From assembly GCA_022508485.1 (NCBI GenBank), contig JAFLVD010000007.1, positions 21,416 to 82,620 on the forward strand: DNA of 61,205 nt. Direction: 5' to 3'. Shown here piece by piece: positions 53,908-61,205 of this stretch; the stretch's first letter is position 1; each line of letters begins with the position of its first letter. This DNA comes from Clostridiales bacterium (GTDB taxonomy: Bacteria > Bacillota > Clostridia > Christensenellales > Pumilibacteraceae). The translations under genes and the position numbers were made by a program. The notes below the pieces were generated by a model, which worked only from the letters and a program-made list of their open reading frames with translations, was not told the DNA's origin and did no database searches.

Positions 53908-55206
53908 TCAAATAAGCAGCACCAGGTACAGCACGCCGAGCGCGGCGGCGAGCGCCGGAACGGCGACGGTAACTCCCAGCTTTAAAAAGTCGCGGTATCC
54001 GAATTTAATTTCGTGCTCTGATAAAATCGAACCGAACATAAGCCCGGCGAGCGCGCCTATCGGCGTAAAGAACGCACCGAGGTTAGAGCCTATTACCGTA
54101 GCGTACATCGCACCGACGCCGGAGGAAGCGGAAGAAATCATCGACGAGAGGAAAATGCTCATCGGAATATTGTTGATAAGGTTCGACCCGACAAACGAAA
54201 GCGCGCCGTATTTAAGTACGGTTAGGTCGCTTCCGAGCGCTTTTCCTATTGCGGCGGTCGTGCCTTGTTCGCTAAGCGCCTCGGTCATAACGAACATGGC
54301 GAGCAGAAACGGCACTAACTGCCACGGCGCGCGTTTTAGGCATCTTAACAGCGTGCACGGCTTTTGCCGTCTTACCGCCGAGCTTATCAGCGTAAAAAGG
54401 AAAAGACTTGCTACGGCGCACAGCGCCGCAATCCACATTTCAAGACCTATGTACGAGCTTACCGCAAGAAGCACAGTACATACCGAAACGTGCGCAATCC
54501 CAACCCACAGCGACAGCTTGTCGGTTATTACCGGCTGCTCGCAGTAACCTTCGACGGGTGCGGCGAGTTTTTTTCTGAACAGCAGCCATAGCGCCAGCAG
54601 CGATACGCCGCCGGCCGCAACCGTCGGCAGAATGCTTACCGTAAGATACGATACAAAATCGACGCCGTAAGCCGTCGCGAGATATATGTTCGTCGGGTTG
54701 CCGATTACAAGCGCCATACTCCAAGTGTTTGCCGCAACGAATTCCGCGGCGAGGTAGGGCATGGGGTCTATCTTGGCGTCCTTTGCAAAGTAGCATATAA
54801 ACGGCGTAAACGACAGCACTATAACGTCGTTGGAAGTAAACACGGTAAGAATCGCAACGACTATGTACAGCAAAAAGAAAAGGCGCTTTTGTCCGTTACG
54901 CGAGTGTCTCAGAACAAGCGCGGCAAGATATCCGAAAAATCCAAGTTCGTCCAAAAAGACGGAAAGAATAGTCATCGACAAAAACAGCGCGAGTATTTTA
55001 AGCGGATTTACGGGCGTGTCCGCAATCAACGCTTTTCCTATTGCGGAGGCGTCCGTTTGTCCGCAGCACAGTATAATAATTGCGCCGAGCAGAACGGGTA
55101 AAAAGTATGTATCGAGTTTTATCTTCCCGATACGCAGTTTTGGCAGAAAGAGCACGGCAAGGATCATCAGTAAGCATGCCGCGCAGCAAACAATAATATT
55201 AAGCAT
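53908..55206 (-). CDS. ArsB/NhaD-type (ion transporter superfamily) anion permease
   Basis: This 432-residue protein is the only minus-strand gene. It has 10-12 membrane helices and the marks of the ArsB/citrate-type permeases: TSNDVIVLSFTP at about 127, MALVIGNPTNIYLA at about 170, SNLINNIPMS and VIGSNLGAFFTPIGALAG. Such proteins move arsenite, anions or carboxylates, or exchange Na+ and H+. No ars genes are nearby, so arsenite export is not supported by context and the substrate stays open. It is transcribed away from the methyltransferase gene and shares a terminator with module 2. Confidence 0.88.
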   Translation of the reverse strand: MLNIIVCCAACLLMILAVLFLPKLRIGKIKLDTYFLPVLLGAIIILCCGQTDASAIGKALIADTPVNPLKILALFLSMTILSVFLDELGFFGYLAALVLRHSRNGQKRLFFLLYIVVAILTVFTSNDVIVLSFTPFICYFAKDAKIDPMPYLAAEFVAANTWSMALVIGNPTNIYLATAYGVDFVSYLTVSILPTVAAGGVSLLALWLLFRKKLAAPVEGYCEQPVITDKLSLWVGIAHVSVCTVLLAVSSYIGLEMWIAALCAVASLFLFTLISSAVRRQKPCTLLRCLKRAPWQLVPFLLAMFVMTEALSEQGTTAAIGKALGSDLTVLKYGALSFVGSNLINNIPMSIFLSSMISSASSGVGAMYATVIGSNLGAFFTPIGALAGLMFGSILSEHEIKFGYRDFLKLGVTVAVPALAAALGVLYLVLLI

Positions 55207-55235
55207 ATTTCATCGCCGGTAAGAAAATCCGATAT

Positions 55236-55264
55236 AGGTTAGCACTTCCCACAAACAAAGTCAA
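55236..55264 (-). promoter_or_regulatory. Likely promoter of the ArsB-type permease gene
   Basis: Read on the minus strand, TTGACT (55264-55259) and TAACCT (55241-55236) are separated by 17 bases, 30 bases before the start codon. The -35 box is strong, the -10 box weak. Confidence 0.5.
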
Positions 55265-55301
55265 CGCTACGAAAGGGAATTAAATAAACTTTTAATAATA
55301 T

Positions 55302-55330
55302 TTGCGTGATAACGGCGGTTGTGATATAAT
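55302..55330 (+). promoter_or_regulatory. Promoter of the methyltransferase gene
   Basis: A perfect TATAAT (55325-55330) is preceded by TG-A, an extended -10, and at 17 bases by TTGCGT (55302-55307). A second TATAAT stands at 55336-55341. Confidence 0.7.
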
Positions 55331-55359
55331 AGCCGTATAATATTCCGAAGGTGATAATC

Positions 55360-55992
55360 GTGTTCTGGGATAAAGTGGCTAAGTTTTACGACTTGTTCGA
55401 AAAAGTCTATAACGGCAGGGTGTATAAAAAACTGGGCGTCGTCGCCGCGCGGTCGGTGGAAAAGACCGATACCGTCCTCGAATGCGCGTGCGGAACGGGC
55501 ATGATTACCCGTGCCGTCGCGGAAAAGTGTGGCGCTCTTACCGCAACCGACTTTTCGGAAGAAATGTTAAAGCGCGCCCGAAAAAAATGCAAAAAGCTGA
55601 GTAACGTAGAGTTCAAAACGGCGGATATAATGAAACTGCCGTTTGAGGACGGGGAATTCGACAAGGTTATAGCCGGCAATGTAATTCACCTTGTGGACGA
55701 CGCGGTAGGCGCGGTTCGCGAGTTAGAGCGCGTGTGCAAAACGGGCGGCAAGCTGATAATTTTAACATACGTCAACATGATTAAAAACGGCAAGACCGGC
55801 TTTTTTGTAAGCAAAATAGACAAGGCAGGCGCAAGCATGAAGCGGCACTTTACCTACGATTCGTACAAAAAGTTTTTTAATGGCGCAGGGTACGGCGCGG
55901 TCGAGTTTAGCTTAATCGACGGAAAAATGCCGTGCGCCGTCGCCGTTATCACAAAGACGGGCGAGAGCGCTAAGACCGAAAACAACGAATAA
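55360..55992 (+). CDS. Class I SAM-dependent methyltransferase
   Basis: The GTG at 55360 is preferred because the GAAGG site at 55347-55351 is eight bases upstream; the frame opens at another GTG at 55351, which overlaps that site. The 210-residue protein has the SAM-binding motif I VLECACGTGM at about 40-49, an acidic TDFSEEM loop after strand 2, and the later ADIMKLPFEDGEFDKVIAGNV segment of UbiE-like methyltransferases. The substrate is not readable. It heads a two-gene unit with the NADAR-like gene, which follows 12 bases later. Confidence 0.88.
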   Translation: MFWDKVAKFYDLFEKVYNGRVYKKLGVVAARSVEKTDTVLECACGTGMITRAVAEKCGALTATDFSEEMLKRARKKCKKLSNVEFKTADIMKLPFEDGEFDKVIAGNVIHLVDDAVGAVRELERVCKTGGKLIILTYVNMIKNGKTGFFVSKIDKAGASMKRHFTYDSYKKFFNGAGYGAVEFSLIDGKMPCAVAVITKTGESAKTENNE

Positions 55993-56004
55993 ACGGATAA
56001 AGCT

Positions 56005-56457
56005 ATGGACGAAATAGATATTTACAGTAAGGGCGAATATCCGGCAAACGTGCTGTCTAACTTCTACTCGAACGACTTTACGTTCGACGGCGTGGAAATT
56101 TCGAGCATGGAAGGATTTTTGCAGTCGCTTAAATTTAAAAATGCAAAAAAGCAGGTCAAAGTGTGCGCCATGTCGGGAAAAAATGCCAAAGCCGCCGGCA
56201 GTAAAAAGTTTCTGTGGAAGTTGACGGGCAATCTTTTCTGGAAGGGGAAACGTTACAAGCGAAAAAGCGCGGAGTTCGACGAGCTTAGATTAAATGCGTA
56301 CAGGGCGATGATGAATAACGACGACTTTCGCGCCGCGCTTACCGCCGCAAAGGGCAAAACATTAAAGCACTCGATAGGCAAGCACGACAAGCGCAAAACA
56401 ATCCTCACCGAGGAAGAGTTTATCGAATACCTAAACGAGCTTATAAAACTGCTGTGA
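56005..56457 (+). CDS. NADAR/YbiA-like small protein
   Basis: This 150-residue cytoplasmic protein has the start YPANVLSNFYSNDFTFDGVE followed by MEGFLQSLKF. That resembles the LSNF-(x)-F-x-x-DG-(x)-E-(x)-Q-x-x-K pattern of NADAR (YbiA/DUF1768) proteins, and it ends with a conserved HSIGKHDKRKTILTE segment. NADAR proteins act on ADP-ribose or riboflavin-pathway intermediates. This type is widespread in gut Clostridia as a hypothetical protein, so the assignment is by distant resemblance. It is co-transcribed with the methyltransferase gene. Confidence 0.65.
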   Translation: MDEIDIYSKGEYPANVLSNFYSNDFTFDGVEISSMEGFLQSLKFKNAKKQVKVCAMSGKNAKAAGSKKFLWKLTGNLFWKGKRYKRKSAEFDELRLNAYRAMMNNDDFRAALTAAKGKTLKHSIGKHDKRKTILTEEEFIEYLNELIKLL

Positions 56458-56540
56458 GATAAAAACGACCCGAAATTAAAACTTACTTCTCATAGGAAAT
56501 TAAAAAACGAAATTATTTAAGAGCCGTGCTTTTAAACGAC

Positions 56541-56575
56541 AAGGCTCTCGGACAAATCAGCCCGAGAGCCTTTTA
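56541..56575 (+). terminator. Rho-independent terminator
   Basis: An eleven-pair perfect stem (AAGGCTCTCGG with CCGAGAGCCTT) is followed by TTTTACTT. It ends the methyltransferase/NADAR-like unit. Confidence 0.88.
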
Positions 56576-56594
56576 CTTACTTTATAATATACTC

Positions 56595-56623
56595 TTGACA
56601 TTGATTTTGTAATTTAGTACAAT
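56595..56623 (+). promoter_or_regulatory. Promoter of the second hybrid kinase gene
   Basis: TTGACA (56595-56600) and TACAAT (56618-56623) are separated by 17 bases. Confidence 0.8.
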
Positions 56624-56668
56624 ATACTCGGAACAAAAGGCTAACTATACTTTACTATGGAGAGACGT

Positions 56669-59407
56669 ATGGCGGACAGTGAAGTTCAACCCAAGAAAAA
56701 AGGTTTTTTAAAGGAAAAAAGTCAGCGCGTTATACTGATTACTATTTTAATCGGTATTCTTATTGCCGCTGCGGTATTCAGCCTGCTCGGCGTAAATATA
56801 TCCAATAACACTAAGAATACGGTCGACGATATCGGCGACACGTATATGTCGCGTATGGGCAACCAGATTAAACAGCGCTTCGAGGCGGTTATGGAACAGC
56901 GCCTCACTATGGTGCGCGGTATTATTAACGTTCGCGACGACGACGACGGCACTCATGAATCGGATAATCCGGATAATCTGCTGTCTATCGAAAAAACGCG
57001 GCAAAGACTTATCGCGAGCGCCGAGGCGCGAGACTTCCAGTTTCTTGCGCTGTACCGCGTCGACGAGGATAATCTCACCGATTCCGAGGGCGGACGAATT
57101 ATAAACATGCTTATAGGCGACGACCTGTACGCCACCGACCATATTCCGTTTAGACGGTCGGTTTTAGCCGGCGAGGAAAAGGTCGCCGTAGGTACCGCAA
57201 AAGACGACGGCGGCATTCCGCACGAGAACATGGTTATTATAAGCGTGCCTACGCACGGTAAGTTTACTATGGACGACGGGGAAAAGAGCATGTCCGTTCT
57301 TGCCGGCGTTACCAACTCGACGCTCGTTTCCATGCTTAATATCGGCACTTCGGAGAGCACTACCGCGAACGAAGCGCACGGCTACGACTACAACACGAGC
57401 ACGCTTCTTGTTCGCCGCGACCAGACCGTTATACTAATGCAGCAGCGCGAGGAAAACGATCCGCACTACGGCGATAACGCGTACAAGAACAGGCCGTTAA
57501 ATGAATGGCTCGACTATATGTTCGGCAAAGACCTCGAGGACACCACCCCCGAGGAGATTGTAAAAGAGCTTGCCGTAAAGATGAAAAAAGGCGAGGCGTA
57601 TACCAATATAATTCATGCCGGTGCCGAGCACTTGCATATCTATTGCGGACCCATCGTAAAAACCGAGTGGTACGTTGTCGTTGTCATGAACAACAGCGAG
57701 TTAAACAATCTCGTCAACAATCTCGGCAATCAGTGGACGACGCTTATTATTGTCGCTATCGTTATGATTGCGGTTGTAATTGCGGTGCTGTTTGTCGAGT
57801 ACTGGTACTTTAACAAGCAGAATATGCATAAGCTGGAAGAAGCGCACGCCGCGGCGATACATGCGAGCAAGGCAAAGAGTGAGTTCCTGTCCAACATGTC
57901 GCATGATATCCGTACGCCTATGAACGCTATCGTGGGTATGACGACCATTGCGCGCGCCAACATCAATAATCCGGATACGGTTGCCGACTGTCTCAAAAAG
58001 ATTAACATTTCGAGTAAGCACCTGTTGGGACTTATAAACGACGTACTCGACATGTCCAAAATCGAGAGCGGAAAGATGACGCTTAACTTAGAGCAGATAT
58101 CTCTCCGCGAGGTTATCGACGGCATTACGACAATCGTTCAGCCGCAGATTAAAACCAAGCGTCAAAACTTTAACGTAACCGTCGAAAACGTCGAGCAGGA
58201 AAAGGTCTACTGCGACGGCGTAAGGCTTAACCAGGTGCTTATAAACCTTCTCTCCAACTCGATTAAGTTTACTGCCGACGAAGGCACGATAGAATTCCAC
58301 CTCGATCAGTCAAAATCGCCGCTCGGCGACAACTACGTGCGTAACCATATCCGCGTAAAAGACAACGGTATCGGTATGAGCGAGGAATTCCAAAAGAAGA
58401 TTTTCGAATCGTTCTCGCGCGAGGACAATTTACGCGTTCACCGCACCGAGGGTACCGGTCTCGGTATGGCGATTACCAAGTATATCGTCGACGCCATGAA
58501 GGGCACGATTGAAGTTAAGAGTAAGCTGGGCGAGGGTACGCAGTTCGACATTACGCTCGACCTCGAGCGCGTTATGATCCCCGAAGAGGAAATGGTGCTT
58601 CCGTCCTGGAAGATGCTCGTAGTCGACGACGACGAGCAGACCTGTGAAACAACGCTCTCGGCTCTCGGCGATCTCGGTATTCAGGCGGAGAGCGCGTTCG
58701 ACGGCGAGTCCGCTATCGAAAAGGCGGTTGCCGCACACGACGGCGGCGCGCCGTACGATATAATGGTAATCGACTGGAAGCTGCCCGGAATCGACGGCGT
58801 GGAAACCGCGCGCCGCATCCGCAAGCATCTCGGCGATGAAGTCCCGATTTTGCTTATGTCCGCTTACGACAGCTCAGAGGTCGACGCCCCGGCGCGCTCT
58901 GCCGGTATCTGCGGATTCCTTAATAAGCCGCTGTTTAAGTCGACGCTCTATTACGGACTTAAATCGATTTCAGATTCCGTCAAGGCGACCGGCGCCGTTC
59001 CCACTAAAAAGGAAGAGGTCAGCCTCGAAGGACTCCACGTTCTTCTCGCCGAGGATAACGAGCTTAACTGGGAAATTGCGGAAGTGTTGCTCGACAGCGT
59101 AGGCATTACCTGCGACCATGCCGAAAACGGCCAAATCTGCGTCGACATGTTTAAGAACGCCGCGCCCGGCACGTACAGAGCAATCCTTATGGATATCCGT
59201 ATGCCGGTCATGAACGGCCTCGAAGCCGCAATGGAAATCCGTAAGCTCGACCACCCCGATCACAACCTGCCTATTATCGCCATGACCGCCGACGCGTTCA
59301 CCGACGATATGAAGCGGTGCCTCGACGCCGGCATGAACGCGCATATCGCTAAGCCAATCGATATAGAAACCGTCCAAAAAACGTTAAAGAAGTATATCAA
59401 AGCATAA
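56669..59407 (+). CDS. Hybrid histidine kinase with extracellular Cache-like sensor and two receivers
   Basis: The ATG at 56669 is chosen because a GGAGAG site precedes it; an ATG at 56657 lies before that site. The 912-residue protein has helices at 20-42 and 358-381 enclosing a sensor domain of about 315 residues of Cache type. His412 lies in EFLSNMSHDIRTPMN; the ATP-binding domain has LINLLSNSIKF, DNGIGM and GTGLGM. Two receivers follow, with Asp702 (MVIDWKLPG) and Asp842 (ILMDIRMPV). Both receivers keep the acidic pocket and the Lys. No DNA-binding or cyclic-di-GMP output domain is present or encoded nearby. It stands alone, between its own promoter and terminator. Confidence 0.94.
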   Translation: MADSEVQPKKKGFLKEKSQRVILITILIGILIAAAVFSLLGVNISNNTKNTVDDIGDTYMSRMGNQIKQRFEAVMEQRLTMVRGIINVRDDDDGTHESDNPDNLLSIEKTRQRLIASAEARDFQFLALYRVDEDNLTDSEGGRIINMLIGDDLYATDHIPFRRSVLAGEEKVAVGTAKDDGGIPHENMVIISVPTHGKFTMDDGEKSMSVLAGVTNSTLVSMLNIGTSESTTANEAHGYDYNTSTLLVRRDQTVILMQQREENDPHYGDNAYKNRPLNEWLDYMFGKDLEDTTPEEIVKELAVKMKKGEAYTNIIHAGAEHLHIYCGPIVKTEWYVVVVMNNSELNNLVNNLGNQWTTLIIVAIVMIAVVIAVLFVEYWYFNKQNMHKLEEAHAAAIHASKAKSEFLSNMSHDIRTPMNAIVGMTTIARANINNPDTVADCLKKINISSKHLLGLINDVLDMSKIESGKMTLNLEQISLREVIDGITTIVQPQIKTKRQNFNVTVENVEQEKVYCDGVRLNQVLINLLSNSIKFTADEGTIEFHLDQSKSPLGDNYVRNHIRVKDNGIGMSEEFQKKIFESFSREDNLRVHRTEGTGLGMAITKYIVDAMKGTIEVKSKLGEGTQFDITLDLERVMIPEEEMVLPSWKMLVVDDDEQTCETTLSALGDLGIQAESAFDGESAIEKAVAAHDGGAPYDIMVIDWKLPGIDGVETARRIRKHLGDEVPILLMSAYDSSEVDAPARSAGICGFLNKPLFKSTLYYGLKSISDSVKATGAVPTKKEEVSLEGLHVLLAEDNELNWEIAEVLLDSVGITCDHAENGQICVDMFKNAAPGTYRAILMDIRMPVMNGLEAAMEIRKLDHPDHNLPIIAMTADAFTDDMKRCLDAGMNAHIAKPIDIETVQKTLKKYIKA

Positions 59408-59420
59408 AACAAAAAGCGGC

Positions 59421-59462
59421 GTGGGACTTGTGATAGGGAATCATAAGTCCCACAGTTATTTT
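59421..59462 (+). terminator. Likely terminator of the second kinase gene
   Basis: A 14-pair stem (GTGGGACTTGTGAT with ATCATAAGTCCCAC, one G-U pair) with a five-base loop is followed by AGTTATTTTT. Confidence 0.75.
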
Positions 59463-59758
59463 TGCCTTACGGCGAGTGAAATTTCGCTGTCGCGAAGTTA
59501 TAGGCAAATGCAATATCACTAATAATAGGTATCTGTATTTAAAGTATATCCCACTATACTTCGTTTCCGAAGTGTAGTGGGCTTTTTTCGTCCACAGGTA
59601 AATCCATATAAAATGCGCCACTTGTGCCGTTTTTTGTTGGAGGGTGAAGCGGACTTATCGTTTCGGCGACAACTCTCGCGGTAGCAATCATAAATAAGTC
59701 AAAACGCGACATATATTATAGCATACCATTATCGTACACGGTAAAAAAGGTGTGGTTT
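59463..59758. other. Intergenic region with stacked hairpins
   Basis: No gene is visible. Besides the long hairpin at 59550 there is a small stem at about 59485-59498 (TTCGC-TGTC-GCGAA) and the imperfect palindrome AGTGAAATTTCGCT. I find no convincing promoter for the gene at 59759. Confidence 0.5.
59550..59588 (+). terminator. Second strong hairpin terminator
   Basis: A 14-pair stem (CCCACTATACTTCG with CGAAGTGTAGTGGG, one G-U pair) with a TTTC loop is followed by CTTTTTT. It comes after the likely kinase terminator, so it may stop readthrough or end a short independent transcript. Confidence 0.8.
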
Positions 59759-61033
59759 ATGCTGTTCGAAAAGAAAATGATAATTCTGTCCGGCTCGACG
59801 GGGAAGGGCGTAGTCCTAATCGAAAAAAACGGGCTTGGCGTAAAGTTTGCGCTTCGCACGTTCGGTATTCGCGGCGAGCTTATGGCAGGGATTGTTACGC
59901 CCGAGCGCGTTATAATCCGCGACCTTCCGTCGTCGCCCGATCCCGCGGTCGTGTTCTACGTCGATCAAATCGAGCTTAGTAATCTGCACTTTGCGGTTTT
60001 CGGCAGCGAGCTTGTTTTGTACGGCGCGATTGGGAACCGAATGTGGCCGTCCAACCTTTTGGATATATTACATAGGCACTGCGCTAAGCCTGCGGTCGCC
60101 GAGCGCGTTTCTCTCGCGCCGTTAAAGCCGATTGCGGATAAACCCAAAACTCTGCCGCTTCCCGACGGAAGCGGTAAGGTTCAGTCGCGGCTGTCGTTGT
60201 ACGGCGACGACGCAATCGCTTCGGACAACTTTTACACCGGGCTGGATATAGCCTCGACGGTGCCGAAAATCGACGCATTTCTCGACGGCGCGCGACTGCT
60301 CACCGACGTTAATCCGCCGCAGCAGCCCGTAGGCTTTTCCGTCGGAATGAGCGAGGACGCGGCAAATAGACAAGGCGAAGCGCTTGACGGCACTGTAAAT
60401 GCGGCCGAGAGTCGCGCGGCAGTCGAACCGGAGGTAAACGATATGAACGACGAACACGATATAAACTTCGACGTAGACCGGCGCGCAGAGCGCGAGGTTG
60501 ACTCGCTCGATTATGAGGTTGCGTCGGCATCTTCGGAAGCCTATTCGGCGGAGGCGCGGCCGGACGAAAATACTTTCTCGGCGCCTGCTTTCGAAGCGCG
60601 GCCCGACCGAGAAAGAATTCCGTGGTGGGTGCGCGAGGCCGAGTATTTACGCAGTCTGTCGACGCGCGAGCCGGTAACGGAAGTGCCGCAAATAAAAAAG
60701 AGCGCGCCGACTTCTATACGAAAGCTGCGCGAGGTTACGTTTTTCGAGCGCACCAAGCCCGACATCGATAAGCTGTTTGCAGGCGCGCCGCGCGACGAGG
60801 AAATTACAAAGCTTCTCGGCGGCGAGTGGGTGAGAGTGGACCTCGGCGGCGGCGCCGTGTCGGTAGGGCGGCTCGACGGCGGCGTGCTGTGCTACGCCGT
60901 GCCCGGCACGTACGAAAAGGTTTCGCCGCTCGGCGATAATGCGCAGTGGGTTCCCAAAACGGCGGAATCTCCCACCGGCAAAGGCTACTATCTTATTTTC
61001 CAAAACCTCACCACCGGCGAAATTATAAAGTAA
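59759..61033 (+). CDS. Unrecognised clostridial-type protein
   Basis: The ATG at 59759 lies eight bases after an AAAAGG site; a GTG at 59750 overlaps it. The 424-residue protein has no signal peptide. Its first 110 residues form a compact alpha/beta domain (FEKKMIILSG, GVKFALRTFG). An acidic, low-complexity middle of about 200 residues follows, and the C-terminal domain of about 110 residues contains LLGGEWVRVDLGGG, CYAVPGTYEK and GYYLIFQNLTTGE. I have seen this C-terminal pattern in clostridial proteins of unknown function. Nothing suggests an enzyme. Confidence 0.7.
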   Translation: MLFEKKMIILSGSTGKGVVLIEKNGLGVKFALRTFGIRGELMAGIVTPERVIIRDLPSSPDPAVVFYVDQIELSNLHFAVFGSELVLYGAIGNRMWPSNLLDILHRHCAKPAVAERVSLAPLKPIADKPKTLPLPDGSGKVQSRLSLYGDDAIASDNFYTGLDIASTVPKIDAFLDGARLLTDVNPPQQPVGFSVGMSEDAANRQGEALDGTVNAAESRAAVEPEVNDMNDEHDINFDVDRRAEREVDSLDYEVASASSEAYSAEARPDENTFSAPAFEARPDRERIPWWVREAEYLRSLSTREPVTEVPQIKKSAPTSIRKLREVTFFERTKPDIDKLFAGAPRDEEITKLLGGEWVRVDLGGGAVSVGRLDGGVLCYAVPGTYEKVSPLGDNAQWVPKTAESPTGKGYYLIFQNLTTGEIIK

Positions 61034-61057
61034 TAGGTAAAAGTGAAAAAGTATAAT

Positions 61058-61087
61058 AAGGACCGCAGTGCGGTTCTTTTTATTTTT
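61058..61087 (+). terminator. Rho-independent terminator of the last gene
   Basis: A nine-pair stem (AAGGACCGC with GCGGTTCTT, one G-T pair) closes an AGT loop and runs into TTTTATTTTT. It is nearly the same element as at 10312. Confidence 0.88.
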
Positions 61088-61094
61088 CATTTTT

Positions 61095-61205
61095 TATCGG
61101 TCGCCCCTCATTCACCGCAAGCGGTCCCCATTCCCCCACGGGGAAGGCGATGTGCGGCTACGCCTAGATTTCTCCGCTTCGCTCGCAAGCTCGCTTCGGT
61201 CGAAA
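61095..61205. repeat. Probable dispersed intergenic repeat, cut by the window edge
   Basis: The non-coding tail is made of short stems (CCGC-AA-GCGG at 61118-61127; TCCCC-CAC-GGGGA at 61132-61144) and then the segment AGATTTCTCCGCTTCGCTCG. This resembles the reverse complement of the dispersed 'CGAGCGAAGCGAAGCAATCT' intergenic motif known from many bacterial genomes. Its direct repeats (GCTCGC) and hairpins fit a REP- or MITE-like element. Only one edge is visible. Confidence 0.5.

Noticed and set aside
53908-55206. Naming the minus-strand permease arsB
   Set aside because: The fold marks fit ArsB-type permeases, but there is no arsR, arsC or arsA nearby and the superfamily has many substrates.
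1-61205. Horizontal transfer or prophage island
   Set aside because: I saw no integrase, transposase, phage or conjugation gene, no tRNA edge and no obvious shift in codon use between regions.

Overview
The window reads as one segment of an uncultured, gut-type Gram-positive anaerobe of the Clostridia (Christensenellales/Borkfalkiaceae-like is my best guess, not proven). The reasons are: many secreted proteins with lipoboxes and no outer-membrane components; near-consensus sigma-A promoters with 17-bp spacers; LacI plus ABC-type sugar uptake rather than SusC/D; hybrid histidine kinases of the kind common in gut Clostridia; and bacterial Ig-like, BspA-type LRR and Cys-x-x-Cys repeat surface proteins. 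34 of 35 genes are on the + strand. I see no tRNA, rRNA, CRISPR, insertion sequence or prophage gene.

Region 1 (3-10338) is the end of an operon of envelope proteins: a 5'-truncated surface protein with an Ig-like and carbohydrate-binding-like modules, a GH3 glycosidase with its two domains in inverted order and a membrane anchor at both ends, a small 4-TM protein, a one-TM Ig-like protein, a small lipoprotein and a lipoprotein with six Ig-like repeats. Two of these proteins share a roughly 100-residue domain (three copies) that I do not recognise. A rho-independent terminator closes the operon.

Region 2 (10491-23505) starts with a perfect promoter and a structured leader. It encodes a 1094-residue FN3-containing lipoprotein, then a MoxR/DUF58/BatA/double-VWA module with a large membrane protein in front and a poly-glycine lipoprotein behind. 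Such modules are known or suspected to help assemble or control envelope proteins and complexes.

Region 3 (23556-41767) is a Gram-positive polysaccharide utilisation locus: an autoregulated LacI repressor with two operators behind its promoter and a 28-bp perfectly palindromic operator before the structural genes, two paralogous carbohydrate-binding-type lipoproteins, a secreted GH43 glycosidase, a complete sugar ABC transporter whose ATPase carries a 190-residue insertion, an SGNH esterase and a cytoplasmic GH36 alpha-galactosidase. The likely scheme is extracellular trimming and deacetylation of plant galactan/arabinan-type or galactoside-bearing glycans, import of oligosaccharides, and cytoplasmic alpha-galactoside cleavage.

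Region 4 (41790-43966) is a small operon of a DEDDh exonuclease with a BRCT-like tail and pyrB. Region 5 (44000-53862) is a compact five-gene operon: hybrid histidine kinase, 1180-residue LRR lipoprotein, second MoxR ATPase, second DUF58 protein and a transglutaminase-like membrane protein whose catalytic cysteine is replaced by alanine. It is the best candidate here for an undescribed system. Region 6 (53908-61205) holds an ArsB-type permease (the only minus-strand gene), a methyltransferase, a NADAR-like protein, a second hybrid kinase with two receivers, an unrecognised clostridial-type protein, and, at the edge, sequence resembling a dispersed intergenic repeat.
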